Shown piece by piece: positions 45,060 through 57,902 of a stretch of 64,000 bases of DNA (the first letter of the stretch is position 1; each line of letters begins with the position of its first letter). The DNA comes from Clavelina lepadiformis (Eukaryota > Chordata > Ascidiacea > Aplousobranchia > Clavelinidae). The notes below the pieces were generated by a model, which was not told the origin of the DNA, made no database searches, and was given only the letters and a program-made list of their open reading frames with translations. The position numbers and the translations under genes were made by a program. The DNA lies in assembly GCF_947623445.1 (NCBI RefSeq), contig NC_135245.1, positions 6,765,501 through 6,829,500 on the forward strand, written 5' to 3'.

Positions 45060-48000
45060 TCAAGTATTTTGATCGTGCTTTACTTCAACTAAGCAATACT
45101 TCCGGCCATTACTTAGGTAAAAGTTCATTCTTTTATAAAAAAGTTTAAACAAAATAACCCACGTGTTCTTAAGAAAATGTAAAGGCCCGCAAAGCAAAAC
45201 AATAGTTGAATTTCCATGTTTTAAGCCATTTATGCTACAGCTGAACAAAACGTTTTGCAAACTTTTCTTATTGCCATACTTTTTACAATTCTGGATGAAA
45301 ATAGTTAGAAACATTTTGCATATTAGTATTTTGAATACAAAGGATACAACTAAATGCCAGGGAATGGCACGAATCAGGAATGCTGAACCCCCTTTATAAA
45401 ATGCGAAAAATCTTTCGTTTCTCCAAGTCTAAAAACAATAACTTTTAATAGCAGAGACATAGTAACAAATATACCGACTAAGGTGTCAATCCACACTTTA
45501 AAGCAGTCTTATCCAGTTTAGGTTTACAAAATTTTATTTTATGAGCTACTCTGATTCTATTCTGATTGGGGTGAGCCCAGGATAACCCCTGTTGCTTATC
45601 CAGGTTAAAGCAACACATTCAAATGTTATTATTAAACTTACACTGCCTTGCTACGAAGCATTACAAGCTTTCTTTAACTTTTGATTATATTGATAATAAT
45701 TAATAATAACTGTTGCATAGGTAAAAAATTACACATTCGCAAAATAAGCTGTTGGTGCAAATCAATTAGTTATGTATAATGTTACAGTGTAGAATGATTA
45801 GTTAGTGACCATGAAAGTTTTATTCTGGTACAAATTTTTGCTTCTTACCCTTTAAACTTTCAGATTAAGAATAAATTTAGCATACTGGGTTTTATCTCAG
45901 GCTCATTTTTTCAAAACTGTCTTTTCAATTATGTTTGAAGGTTCAGGCCCAGTACTACTTCCGCCCGCCGATACCATCAGAAAGTGTAGCTGTTACAAGC
46001 ATACTCTTACATGTTACAACTGAAGCTAAAACGCAAAAATTTAGCACTAAATTAAGGGCAAATACATTTGAAATTTATTATATCTTACCTCTGAAATACA
46101 ATGCCTAACACCTCTATATCGAACGCTGTTTCGACCTTGATTCATCAACCTTGACTGCAACATACAAAGTTTATTGAAATAAATACAGACAAGCAGATAA
46201 GCATGTGCTCCCAAATATGGACGCAAATATAAAATTCTGCACCATTTAAATAGATATTTATATGATCACTTGCATGCTGACAAGTAACTGAAAGCTTTCC
46301 CAGAGTTTTATAAAATACATAACCAACAATTGTAAATTGCATGAAATAACTAACCTTTACCACATCAAATGGCATTGTTACAATCGCTCCAACCAAACAA
46401 GCAATGAATGCAGAACTGTGGAAGAACAGAAGCAATTAAAATTTCTTCTAAAAATTGTACATTGTATTAAATGCTTGTTTTGTTTCCTTAAAACAAATTA
46501 GTGTTAAAAACACATAAAAAACTTTAAGAACTTTTACATAGTGTAGGATATTACTCCGTTGTGAAACCCGAAGTTGCAAATAAGCACTTGTTTTGAACGA
46601 TCATAAATTGCAAATGTAGTCCCAACTACTGCTCCAGTTCTACAAATATTGGGTAACACTCCCTGAAAATTGAATAAAAAGTATAAATTCTAGTATAGCA
46701 TTTTAAGAAATGACATATGAGCATTCACGAGTCATCACGTTACAATATGACGTGACTTATAACATGCGAAAAGCAGAACACATAAAGTTTTGCGGTTAAG
46801 TATTTGCCGAACTAACTCTTCATATTACTTTCAAACCACGTAAAAACATAATCGTAGTAGTGTACACATTGTTTAGATCTGATATACGAAAAGTGTACAC
46901 AGTTGAAGCATAAAAAATTTTGCAAACATGAGCGGTGCTCTTTTTGTTTGGAAAATTGTTACAAGGATGATTTTTAAACACGAATACAACCATCCAGTGA
47001 AAGCTAAGTTTGTAGGCTATGCATTTATCCTCATTTCTATGCGGACATTCCTCACAACAATGGTAAATGACCTTTCATCTACATTAAGAATAGATTGAGT
47101 GAATAGATTCCTTGCGAAATCAAAACCTTTAAGTATCGCTTTTAGAACACAAATAAGTTTCTCCGATAATCCATGGATTCAACTTTGAACAACTTAATAT
47201 ATTTTGTTACTTTGAAACAACAAAACCTTGTTTAATATGACAAGAAATAAACGATAGATACCAAACAAGGTTCAAAATGCAAGCGCATGGATTTAATTTG
47301 ATCGAATTGTCTTACGCAGAGAACACAATGCTCGCCAAGCAGGTAAAAAAGAAAAATGAGCTCGAGAAGAAAGAGAAGATAACACACCACTCTATTCACG
47401 CAAAATGCACTGCAAGTTGTCCATTAATCAACAAAAACTTTTTCTATTGCCAACTTATAAAATGTCGAAAATATACGAATTTTGTTATACGCTTAGAAGA
47501 CATTTCCATACAATTTTATACAGAAATAAGTACAAATAGCTAATCTTTAAATTGGTCTTCATAACATAAATTAGTTAGACATTATAGGGCTATAGGCTAC
47601 TAAGTGATTCCAGAAAAAAATCTTTGTGCTTATATTGGCAAGTTAAAAAACCAGTCAGACATTGTTAAAAATTTCATTTAGAAAAACTCTGAGCATTTTA
47701 ACGTATTTTAGGATTTAAAAAAACGCAACATCTTGCCAAACTCCAGGCATGTCCCGCACTCCCTAAGTTGGTGTGCAATGCATGAGCAGAATTATAAGGA
47801 TAATAACAGTTATGAGTTAGTTCCTGCACTCCAATTTGCACTTAACATTTTAAATCTATAAGTATTTCTTAACAAGTAAAACGTTGTTCTGTCATTTAGC
47901 ATTTATATATTCATACCCTTGTTGATTAGTCTTGATCCCCAAAACACCCAAACGAGTATTAAATATGTCCGATAATAATTTTAAAAAATCTTAAAAGAAG

Positions 48001-51000
48001 TTGCGGTTTTGCCAAACTGGGTACTGTTCTTGTAGAATCAAATTAATTCGAGTCTATTTAAACTGTGACTCGGATCAAGTCAAATCAACGCTTTTAACTT
48101 ATAATGCAATTGTAACATCACACTACGCATTGTGTTAAATTGGTTACCATCACGTCATGGCTGTATCACAAATATCAAAAATTACACAGTAGTTGATAAT
48201 TTATTTTACACAAATGTAATTTGTTAAGAAAATATTTATATTTGTCACAATTTCTATCGCATGATTCGAGTCATTTTGGGATTTGACTTGACTCAAGCCG
48301 ACTCGAAATATTACAACATTGCTTCACACCAAGTTCTTAAAAAAATTGTTACACAGATTGTTTAGTGACAATGTGATCTATATGCTGATGGCAAACATTA
48401 ACCATCTTTAGGAAATAATAATTCAGAGGAAACTTGTTAAAAAGAAATTACACAAAAATAAGTTATAGTGTATGATCTTGAGTGTAATTCCATGGTCACA
48501 TTACATCTTGTCATGTATATATTTAAGTTTTTTTATTAGAGAAAACAATAGTTCAATTGGCAATATATGTTGAAGTATTTGTTGACTGATACCAGTATCT
48601 AATTGATAACTTTCAAAAAAATATCTTGCAAAAGGCACTTTTAAAGTACCGACTGACCACCTCTGTTTATCACAATGCTTTCAAAAGTTGAACGATGCTG
48701 ACCACAAAGGGTAGGGATAAAGAATGTAAGGAAAATTTTCTGCGTATAAAGTAGCTCCGCAGAAAGTTTTTCCACTTATCCGTTTATAATCAACTTTGCA
48801 TTTAATAAGCAATATTAATAAAAGCATTGTAGAAGCTAGATTGTAAAAATATCATACAAGATACAATATGACCTTAAAAACAAAAACATATCTACTTACA
48901 CGAAAATATTCCTTGAAAAAATCACATCCAATCAGATTTTTAAAAGTTTGGGTGAAGGGTGTACCTTGGGTCTGCATTCTTACCTGCAACAATCATCTGG
49001 CTTCAGACAATTTGGCACAAAATATGCAACCAAACTATAACAATTGATCCACACTTCATGAATACAAGCTTTGTAGCATACATGCACATACCTTTACAAT
49101 GTCCAGAGGATTGCAAAGCACAGCAGCAACAGCACCGGACGTAAATGCAAGAGCAAAATCCACGACAATGCTGGTCTCTTTCAAACAATATAAAAATATT
49201 CAGAACAGATTTTTTTTGACAATCCATGACCGCTAATATTCATTATCAAGTAATTGCAGATACATAGTGCAAAGTGTTTGATGAATGTTTCGGCCAAAAC
49301 CCAAAGTTCTGTTTCCTGCATCAACAGACCTAGTGCGCAAAAGCACATACAGGACTGTAGTTATTCAAGAACAGCTTTTTGAAGCGAAACTAAGTATGTA
49401 TCTCACAAGTACCTGGAAAAAGTGGTCTTGATATCCAAAGACTGATCATAATTATTAGAACAATTTTGTATGGCGAAGCATTTTATATGATAAACTTTTA
49501 GGCCATACAAAATTGGTCATATAAAGCAGATTCAACTGTATATATTGGCTAAGTGTGTAATCCCAGTCATGTGCCCCCATAAATGAAACCATATACTTTA
49601 TTAAGTAGCTCTTTGCTAGTATCATAGTTTACTGAATAAGCGAGATTAACTGCTTCCTTGAACAACACAAAAAGCAGGATTGAAATATTTTGCTACTGTT
49701 GCAAAACAAAAGCGACTGTTTCTACTGTCATCACAATGAACTTTCCCTCTTCGAAAATCTGAATTTTTCTGAAATACATTAATTCAGCCATATGTTGTTA
49801 TTATACGTTAATTCAGGTATATGTTGCATACTCTGTATTGCTGAATGAAATCACTGCACTTTTGACTCGGATAAGTGTTACATGCATTAGTTACATACAA
49901 ATGGCCTAGTGTATGTCTAAATTTATGCACAGATGTTACCTTACTAGAGTCCTATTTAGGAAAGATTGTGTTTTGTTTTAATCAATAACTTAGTTGATTT
50001 TGACGCTGTTAAGAGGTTGGCTGAAAATTTTATTGTCTTTTATAGAAATATTCGATGTTGTCGAAAAATTATCTCGCAAGAAAGCATTTTTGCCATCACT
50101 ACCATAAAGAATTTATAAGTTGTAGATCAGTGCTTCTCAACCTTTTTCAGCCGCGAACAAAATTTTGTGTGAAAAAAAAACTTGCAACCGACTTCACTAA
50201 AACCTTTATCAAACGAATATGTTTTAAATTTAAAAAGAAAGTTATAATTACTTATAAATCTTATTATCAATTGCATAAAAGCAAAAAATTGCTTGTTATC
50301 ATCACATGAATAAATAAAAAATTTCTTCAAATTTACAATTTCGAAATGCCATGCAATCCTAAACAGCTTTAAAATGCTAGATATCTCCTAAAACCAAAAA
50401 ACAACTGTTTTGGTTGACTGGTGTTGTATGATTTAAATTTCAACGAATTGTGCTTGTGTCTGGTATTTGGTTTGTTTACTACTCAATCAATGTATTTTTG
50501 CCATAAACTGTGGAAGTGAAAATTTGTGTTGACACAGAGCACCAGATTGTCTTGAACCTCATAGTAATGATGACCAGACCTTCACTATGAACAGGAAACA
50601 ACTGAAATGTGCATTATGGAAATACGTACATACAACAAAAATAAAAGTGTGATGTCAGCAGTTACTCATTGTATTAATTGCATTGTGGTATTATGCTGTT
50701 TTTTCCAAAAATCACTCAATTTTCTAGTTGGCAGTTTTTTAGTAATTACTGTAGTGTTCAAACAATTATGCAAATAACACACAGTCTCCTGTTGCTTTAT
50801 AGTTACACTATAAATTAAATTGGAAAAATTAATGATCTTTAATTAATTAAACTGGTCATGCCATCATGGTTGTCTCCGACTTAGTCTGGTTGATACTATT
50901 TTCAGACAAGTGTAATTTTTATAAAATTATTCAATTTTGTTAATTGAATTCTATTATTTGCTTTCTCAACACACAACTGTCATCCTGTTACCTGAGTCAT

Positions 51001-52567
51001 TTTGGACTTTGACTTGAATCAAAAAGAGTCATTTCGGACATTTGACTGAGTTAAATAAATGACTTGAGGTCTTACAACAGTGGTATAATTAATGATGTAA
51101 CTGTGAACACCAGTTGTGTTTTAACATTAAGGAAGTAGCTTTATTACATTATGTTGTAAAGCACTTAAAAGAGTTTGTATGTAGATTTACTAGAAAGCAA
51201 TACACAGATAGGAGAAAATTTTGTCAGCTTCGAAAGGACCCCAAAAAAATATTGTTTTGCCTTCCAAAATTTCTCTTGGAAGCCCTGTACATAACTACAT
51301 AATGTTGCTACTCACTAGATGTGTAAGCCTTTGCACTTTGATAAAAGCCGAGTTTCAGTGCTCCATAACAAGACTGTCGCAACAATGCTGGTACAAGACT
51401 TTAAAACAGAAAAAAATGTTATTCACATAATTTAGACGACGATTTTATGGCTTACTTTAAGGTTCAATACTACACTTAGTACAAACTGGTTACCTGCTAT
51501 GCCATTTGTAATGGCTGTCAAACAACAAAAAGTTACATAAGTATGTACTGATCAAATCAATTCAAACCATTAAAGTATACACAATCTATAAGAGCCAGTC
51601 GTTTCCATAACAACTATGTAAATCATAATCTTACCCAGAGTAAAGCATGGTGAGTCCTTGTTGTGTTTTAATTTTACGTATGGTGTGAACAGGACCGCCA
51701 TAATATAATTTGGTATATTTGGCATCTAGGACTTGACCCTACAAACATAAAATTTGATTGTACAACTTTGTTATTTCATCATAGTTTCAATAATGTTCAA
51801 TAATTTCAATAATGATTCTAGTGTAACTAGGTTGTGTTTCTGGTTAGAAGAAAATGTATTCGTAAAAAGTTAGCTATGGTTATATAAGGTTAAAGTAGCT
51901 TTACACAAGAGGATATGTTTTTAATTCAGGTAAGGTGCCAATTATTATGTAGCAACTTCCAAGGAGAGCAGTAACTCGACAAGAGTAAATTTATGCAAAA
52001 GCTTGACTTGAGTTATTTTCCAAAAAATTATGTAAAATACTTGAACATAGTCGATGTATGTATAATATGTAAAGAAATTTTGCTTTAGTCTATCCGAACA
52101 TATCAACATGTAAATCGTAAAATGCATATTGTGCTGAAACTGCTTCAAACTGGTTTAGTAAATTTTTGAAGGCACTTGATAAGTTATATGTAAAATAACG
52201 ATCTATCAGTATGCCAATAACATCATGGGAAAATTATCACTTGGGTTTTTGGTGCACAATACATATCGATTTTTTTGCGTTAATATATAGTGTATAATTA
52301 TTTTCAAAGCCAAGACGATAGTGAATATTATAATGACATTTTGTAAAGTTTAGGAGTGAAAAACTGTAAAACTAAACTGGTCAATAAAATTCAAATTGTA
52401 TTGTGACATTCATTATTTTGTAACTGTGCTAATGATTGAAATCAACAACACACCTGAATTTGTAACCTAGTTTTTGCCAAATCAAGTGGAAAAGTAACTA
52501 TCTCAGCGGCAACAGATGCAACGCTTCCGACAAAATAAGGCCGTATCCAATGTTCCTCCCATGCCAT
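45060..52567 (-). CDS. Mitochondrial carrier, SLC25 family (UCP5/KMCP1-like)
   Basis: Inner-membrane transporter with the three-fold SLC25 repeat. Nine exons: 52567-52454, 51738-51635, 51398-51316, 49177-49092, 48983-48900, 46662-46538, 46415-46355, 46154-46089, 45428-45060; 1092 nt, 363 residues. The three signature motifs are present: PLDLAK (residues 28-33), PLDIVK (124-129) and PFDVVK (214-219). GLVPALLRQSCYGALKLGFY and GVLPNICRTGAVVGTTFAIYD are the even-helix segments, and FFAFYKGGSAFLIRAIPWH is the last repeat. The PALLRQ...YGALKLGFYQS segment is closest to SLC25A14/A30. Oddity: after FVFKIL the last exon stays open for about 90 more residues, beyond the usual carrier length. The ATG lies close behind an acceptor (AAACTATAG). 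The substrate cannot be inferred. Confidence 0.85.
48044..48311. repeat. MITE-like repeat with GACTCGA/AAGTCAAATC ends
   Basis: The left end holds TTCGAGTCTATTT and GATCAAGTCAAATC. The right end holds GGATTTGACTTGACTC and GACTCGAA, in inverse order. A related block occurs at about 50990-51075 (GAGTCATTTTGGACTTTGAC). It lies in the carrier intron. The boundaries and target duplication are not clear. Confidence 0.45.
50128..50160. mobile_element. Isolated hAT-like left end
   Basis: CAGTGCTTCTCAACCTTTTT has the form of a hAT terminal inverted repeat. No matching right end or target duplication was found nearby, so the rest is lost or diverged. Confidence 0.35.
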
Positions 52568-52986
52568 ATCATGCTATAGTTTTTTGTAAACGCATGTCAA
52601 ATAATTTGAATACAATTCATTAAATATGAAACACTAAACTGCATATTTACTTCAATACTAAAAGCATATATAACATATCAGGAAATACTGTAGAGTGAAC
52701 TTTGATAAAACACAATGTATTTTACAACATACGATATATATCAGGGATTCAATTACATACACATTTATTGTAGCCTATTAAAAGAAAATAGCAAGCTTAC
52801 TGAGCTATTAAAACTGTAAAGTGGTAAATTATGTAAAAAAAGTATTGAGATAAACAACACTATATACAGTCATATAGAAAGTTATAAAGCAAAAGTAAAC
52901 ATCATTATTTGCACACAAACAGAATCATATGGAACATAAAAACTTTTGTAACAAAGAAACATCAAACAATTAAATGAAACAAACGT

Positions 52987-54312
52987 TTACAATAATAAAA
53001 TATCCAACACTGTCTTGTACACAGTAATAGCTGCATTCACTGCCCAAATAAAGTCAAGATGGGTATATTCCGGAATAAAGTAACTGTGTTTTATGTCGGG
53101 AAGAAGAGATAACAGTTTTGCACAATCGTTTGGAACTACTAATGTATCACTTCCACCACAAAATGCATACATTGAAATATCAAATTCTGAAAAATCATAT
53201 ACCGGAGGATAAATGCTGTGGTAATGTTTTAAATTCAAATACCAATACCCATAATCATAATGCAGCATATTGTTGTGTTTGTTTTTCACCATCTGCGCCC
53301 AGTGGATCATGTTTTGTGTTGAAGTACCAGCTGGATTGTGAGCAGTATATACTGGAACTCTTGTGATATTTATATTAGCTGCATCTGCACCACCAAACAA
53401 GAACAAAACATTTTCACACAACTTTTCTGTTTCTGGGCATATAATCTTGGCAACTGCTGATAGCCATCCAGTATGAGGAAGAAATTCACCATCTCCAAAC
53501 AAACTGTACAGCATTTTGATGTTACCAGCTATATAAGTCAAATAATGCATAGGTGATTTCATATTTGGCACAAGCCCAGCTGGAGCAAGTGCAATAAATT
53601 TATTTATTTTTGCATTGAATCCTTTTTTATGCATGCCAGCTGCTAACATAGATGTTGCGCCTTGAGAATGACCTATGTAGTTTATTTTTGGGTGTCCAGT
53701 TGTATTTATTATATACTCAACCATCGCTGGAATATCATATTGTCCCATTTCATCAAAGCTCCAAGCCCAAAACTTCAGTTCATCTGGTGAATAATACTCA
53801 TGTTTCTTTGAATAAACATTGCCTCTAACATTACCCAGCCATACATCAAATCCAGCATTATGAAGTATGTAGGCGAGACTTTCATTAATCAAATTAGTTA
53901 AAAAGCAATCTGATGAACTCAACAGACCATGCATGAGCAACACAGGTGGACCCTTGGAAGAATGGTGGGGTATCCGTTGCATTCCCAGAATAAATCCATC
54001 TTCAGTGTGTGGAAAATGTTCTTCACATGGAAGGCCTTTTGAAGTAATTAATTGTGTTGCATTCATGAACATTTCTGGATCAAGTTTTTCTGATACAAAC
54101 TTCAATGTCTCAGCGGCAGTAAAATGCTTAATCTTGTTTTCAAAGGTGTAAATATTCTTAAATATGTCATCATATTGTTGAAAATCCGAGCCAAGTCCAT
54201 CGACAAGCGAATTCTCACCAGTGTAATATTCCACTCGACAAAATACCAAAGAAAAAATCCAGGCAAAAACCACTGTCAGCAACACAAGCAAGATAAGCTT
54301 TAGTCCATTCAT
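52987..54312 (-). CDS. Acid lipase (lysosomal acid lipase / gastric lipase family)
   Basis: Alpha/beta-hydrolase that cleaves triacylglycerols or cholesteryl esters. Single exon, 441 residues (human LIPA 399). An N-terminal hydrophobic segment (residues about 4-24) is a signal peptide or signal anchor. The usual N-terminal entry motif is present as GLPCEEHFPHTEDGF. Oxyanion-region LLMHGLLSSS precedes the nucleophile elbow GHSQG (Ser216). The other triad members are Asp389 (GGSDTLV) and His418 (YTHLDF). DVWLGNVRGN and FWAWSFDEM are family-typical. About 40 extra residues lie between the signal segment and the lipase core. It ends 420 bp upstream of the carrier gene on the same strand. A T-rich acceptor (TTTTTGTAG) sits just before the ATG. 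The vertebrate genes have many introns; this one has none. Confidence 0.9.
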   Translation of the reverse strand: MNGLKLILLVLLTVVFAWIFSLVFCRVEYYTGENSLVDGLGSDFQQYDDIFKNIYTFENKIKHFTAAETLKFVSEKLDPEMFMNATQLITSKGLPCEEHFPHTEDGFILGMQRIPHHSSKGPPVLLMHGLLSSSDCFLTNLINESLAYILHNAGFDVWLGNVRGNVYSKKHEYYSPDELKFWAWSFDEMGQYDIPAMVEYIINTTGHPKINYIGHSQGATSMLAAGMHKKGFNAKINKFIALAPAGLVPNMKSPMHYLTYIAGNIKMLYSLFGDGEFLPHTGWLSAVAKIICPETEKLCENVLFLFGGADAANINITRVPVYTAHNPAGTSTQNMIHWAQMVKNKHNNMLHYDYGYWYLNLKHYHSIYPPVYDFSEFDISMYAFCGGSDTLVVPNDCAKLLSLLPDIKHSYFIPEYTHLDFIWAVNAAITVYKTVLDILLL

Positions 54313-56120
54313 CCTCCAAACCTACAAAAATCGCTTACACACTAGATCAGTGCGCAGTACGGTCATGCTTCCAACATTTTCGATTGCAACATATGTGAAA
54401 AGACATGAATAGGCTACCCGCACACACTTCCGAAAACAACCCAGCCCTTTAATGCCGTAAATAGCATTTGACAACATCAGCACTTCAGTGTGCTAAAATT
54501 CGACCTTAATTGAACTATGGATTGAACCATTCTCACGCAACTATTGCTGGTTCTGTTCCGCTGCTCAACCCACAGCTTTGTCATGCTTGGCTGCTCTCCG
54601 ACGAAAACACTCTGTCATGTGGTCTCATGGCGGCGGGAAAGTAAACTTCATGCTCAAAACGGAACCTTGCTGGGTTTAAGCTAGTATGCTATGGATGTGC
54701 ACAACCACCTCAAAGTTCCAAATTATGACGTCATTGTATTGGGGTAAAATAGAAGTGACGTCACAAATGGATCATTCCCGAAGTGGGATTATATAGCGGC
54801 CACAAAAATTAGTTTCAGGGATTCTATCAAACCCACCTCATATTATTTCAACAGTCTAGTACGTAGCTTATTTGCTGATGCATGATCACTGGGGTATTTT
54901 CAGTGTTTTGTTATTGAAATATCTAGGGTTCCACTTTTTGACGATTAGGCTATATTAAATATCAGTTATATTAATTACCCTATGTGATGAACATGCCATT
55001 TTTTTATCCGTAATCGGCGCTCAGCTGATCATGCAGTTAAGTCATCAACTCATCATTGCCAATTTGTCATCACCATAACATAACTAGGCCTACAGTACAA
55101 CATTGACCTTTACGGCAGGTCATGTTCAGAACTTATTTGAACAACATCTTTGCCATAATTTGCTATGTTTTAGTGTCTTACTGACTTTTAAAGCGTATTC
55201 TTTTTGGGATGATTTTATAATTACAATCTTATTATTATTAGGGCTATGTATCATTGTTTATGCCGCGTCTTTATGTTAGATTTATAGTTCTTCATCAGCA
55301 ATAAAATAGTTTTTGGAAGATAAACATGTGTTTATCTGGCAATACGCAAGGGCAGCGTCTATTTCACCAGCTGCCAGTTACTGAATTTGGAAAAAGCTAA
55401 TTAGGTAAACAGCTATTAGGCTAATCTGTGATTTGAAATGTGTGCTAATTTTCAACTTAAAACAACGCACTAATTTTTCGAAAGTCTGAATTTATTTAAA
55501 ATTAATCCCCTCTGACCCAAACTCTCACCTGTCATGACTGAATTAAATCATCAATATACTAATATCAATTTGAACAAAAAAAAGAAAACAAACATTAGCA
55601 AGATTCAAACTCGAGACCTCCATCATATGAGCCCCAATGTTGTATACTACATCACAGCATTGCCTTCTTTCTTTGACCTAAAACGACAGTAATAAACCCA
55701 TCAGCGAAAATATGCCGGTCACCGTATCGTGATTCCGCAAAGTCGGTAAACGGACACCAGTTTAAACATCACTTCGATATACAAGACGTTTATGTGACAA
55801 TAACTAAACAATAATCATCACACCTTGACCTGGGTATAGTTCTAAGCTTTCATCAACTTCAATCATCATGTCACTCAGAACAAAAATGACAACTGTAACC
55901 AACAGTTGGCATGCACAAGTCAGTTGTTATCACAGTATGTGTATACAAATCCTTTCACTGTCATATATGTCAATCCATATATGTACAAAGTGTTTAACTT
56001 TTGGGAATAAAAAACTGAACACAATACATTACACAAATTTTTACTTACTATATTGCTGTCAAAATACTCTTCTTGCAAGTGTACACCGTTTTCCCAGCAC
56101 CACTTCCACTTTTGGAAACA
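54313..56120. other. Intergenic, no gene recognised
   Basis: Upstream region of the lipase gene. Around 55600-55670 the minus strand carries GGTCTCGAGTTTGAATC, a B-box-like motif, but no A box or fold was found. No coding frame with family resemblance. Confidence 0.45.
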
Positions 56121-56129
56121 ACTCTAACT

Positions 56130-57290
56130 CTGGTATGTTTCTGAGCTACACCATCGATTTTTTTTGTACTGTTGCCTCGTTTTTCCTTAAGAAACAGCCA
56201 GAAGTTGCATGGTGTCAAATAAGGCAACTGTCACAAAAGTATCACATTGTTTTTCATTGACATCCCTTGGATCACAAGGGTGGAATTTTAGGAGCATTGT
56301 CGTGGTGAAGCTACCAGTTTTTTTATCTACACGTCTAGCTGCTTTCTTCGCACAGCAACGTACAATCCTTTCTTGATTCTTTAGCCTTCTGGTGCACTGT
56401 GCCCATTATGCCACGAAAATTGGAAAGAAGTCAGCTAGTCAGCATGACTTTCACCTTGCTGTGAACTTCTTTTGTTTTTTGGGAGTTTGGTGATTCTGAG
56501 TGCTTCCATTGTGAAGATTGAAACTTGGTTTGTGGATTGTAAACTTAGGTCTCATCACCAATTCCAGATGGAGTTCCTTCTGTTGCTCTGCCACCAACTT
56601 GGAAATACATTTCGGCGACTTTCTCTGCATTTACAAATCTTCCGTGAAAATAGAAAGAACTAATCCTCTGCTTACGGACCCTTTTTGAGTTATAGACACC
56701 TATCTGCTTTGGTTCGCAATATTTTTACTTGTCAATACTTAACAATGGAAGTTGTCGGCCCACTTTCGTTTTTGTTTTAATGTTCTGTGCATCTGGTTGT
56801 AAAGATTTCGCTCAGGTGAGTAACATATGAATTGCTTAACGTAATGAAGAAACAATATTGATAAAATTTTGCTTGGTACGCTTTGAATTCTACACATTGT
56901 TTTTATTAGATATGAGGTGTTTCCTTGTTTTAACTGACAGCTTTCATTGATAAGTAGAGGCGATCAAAAACATTTTGCCACTCAGACCGTAACTGGGAAA
57001 TTGCTGAAATTGAAATTGAAACCAATACAACATTTTTCTGTATAGTTAGCCAGTGTTCTTTCATCACAATTTGGTGCCCCTTCTCTATCACCTTTGTTTT
57101 GACTTGTCGATGGCCTGGAGAACGTGACTCATTCTCCACAGACAATCAATTGCTTTTGAATCGGATATACCATTTCTTGACTTGAGTTTGGTTTTATGTC
57201 TCCTCGCCAAAAGCTTGTTGAACTCTATAAAATGTTGCAGTTTGATTATTAACAAGCTTTTGGCAAAACTTGATAAAATACCTTTGTTGA
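56130..57290 (-). mobile_element. Decayed mariner transposase
   Basis: Read on the minus strand from about 57290, short stretches follow the order of a mariner transposase: KFCQKLVNNQTATFYRVQQA then FGEE; NESRSPGHRQVKTKVIEK and HWLTIQKN (helix-turn-helix region); GDET, VYNPQTKFQSSQWKHSESP, KVKVMLT; LHHDNAP (catalytic aspartate region); and PCNFWLFLKEKRG. The pieces lie in more than one frame and are separated by stops, so the gene is dead. Terminal inverted repeats were not resolved. A 14-bp inverted repeat (57206-57219 and 57251-57264) lies inside the coding remnant. Confidence 0.85.
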
Positions 57291-57902
57291 AAGTATTCTG
57301 TCATTTCACTTGTGAGCAAAAAAAAAAAACGACGAACATGCACTACTTAATGTTTTACAAAAAGAAAATGACACCACTTATCGACTTGAAATTTTATATT
57401 CTTCTGCACTGCACATTGATAATTATCAATATATATCATTATAATGATATCACAATGTGCCAGAACAATTTTCCTGGCATAGCTTTGTCTTCGGGAGAGG
57501 AGATAAAGTCAGATACTTTTTGGACAGACTTAGTATGTATTATGGGCAAAAATGTGCTAACTCACTGGCCCCTTTTGTAGATTTTTAGTGCTCACATAAA
57601 CTTCCTTTAAGAAGTAAGATCAAGACATTATTTAGTTAAGTTCGGAAAAGACAAAAATTTTTTTGTTTGACCGCATTATTCAGGCCGTTTTCAGGTGATG
57701 GTATTGTTCTGTTTTTGATGTAAAAACACTTTCTTACCCTTTCTGTTACATGGCAGAGTTAATTTCAACATACATTCTAATCAGACAGAATAATACAACA
57801 TATTTTAGTTGTATTGCTTCACTTTGAGAACTATTCAATTTTTTCATTTTCAGAAAATAGGTGATAATGTACATAATCTGTAAATTGTCGTTCTAGCAGG
57901 TT

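Noticed and set aside
51494-51514. Possible 21-nt microexon on the minus strand, flanked by CAG and GTAACC
   Set aside because: In the phase left by the preceding carrier exon it encodes residues unlike any carrier, while the exon at 51398-51316 continues the conserved sequence exactly.
55600-55670. tRNA-like B box on the minus strand
   Set aside because: Only one box can be seen; no cloverleaf or second copy was found.
57206-57264. 14-bp inverted repeat as a transposon end pair or terminator
   Set aside because: It lies within the mariner coding remnant and matches transposase codons on both sides, so it is more simply part of that gene.
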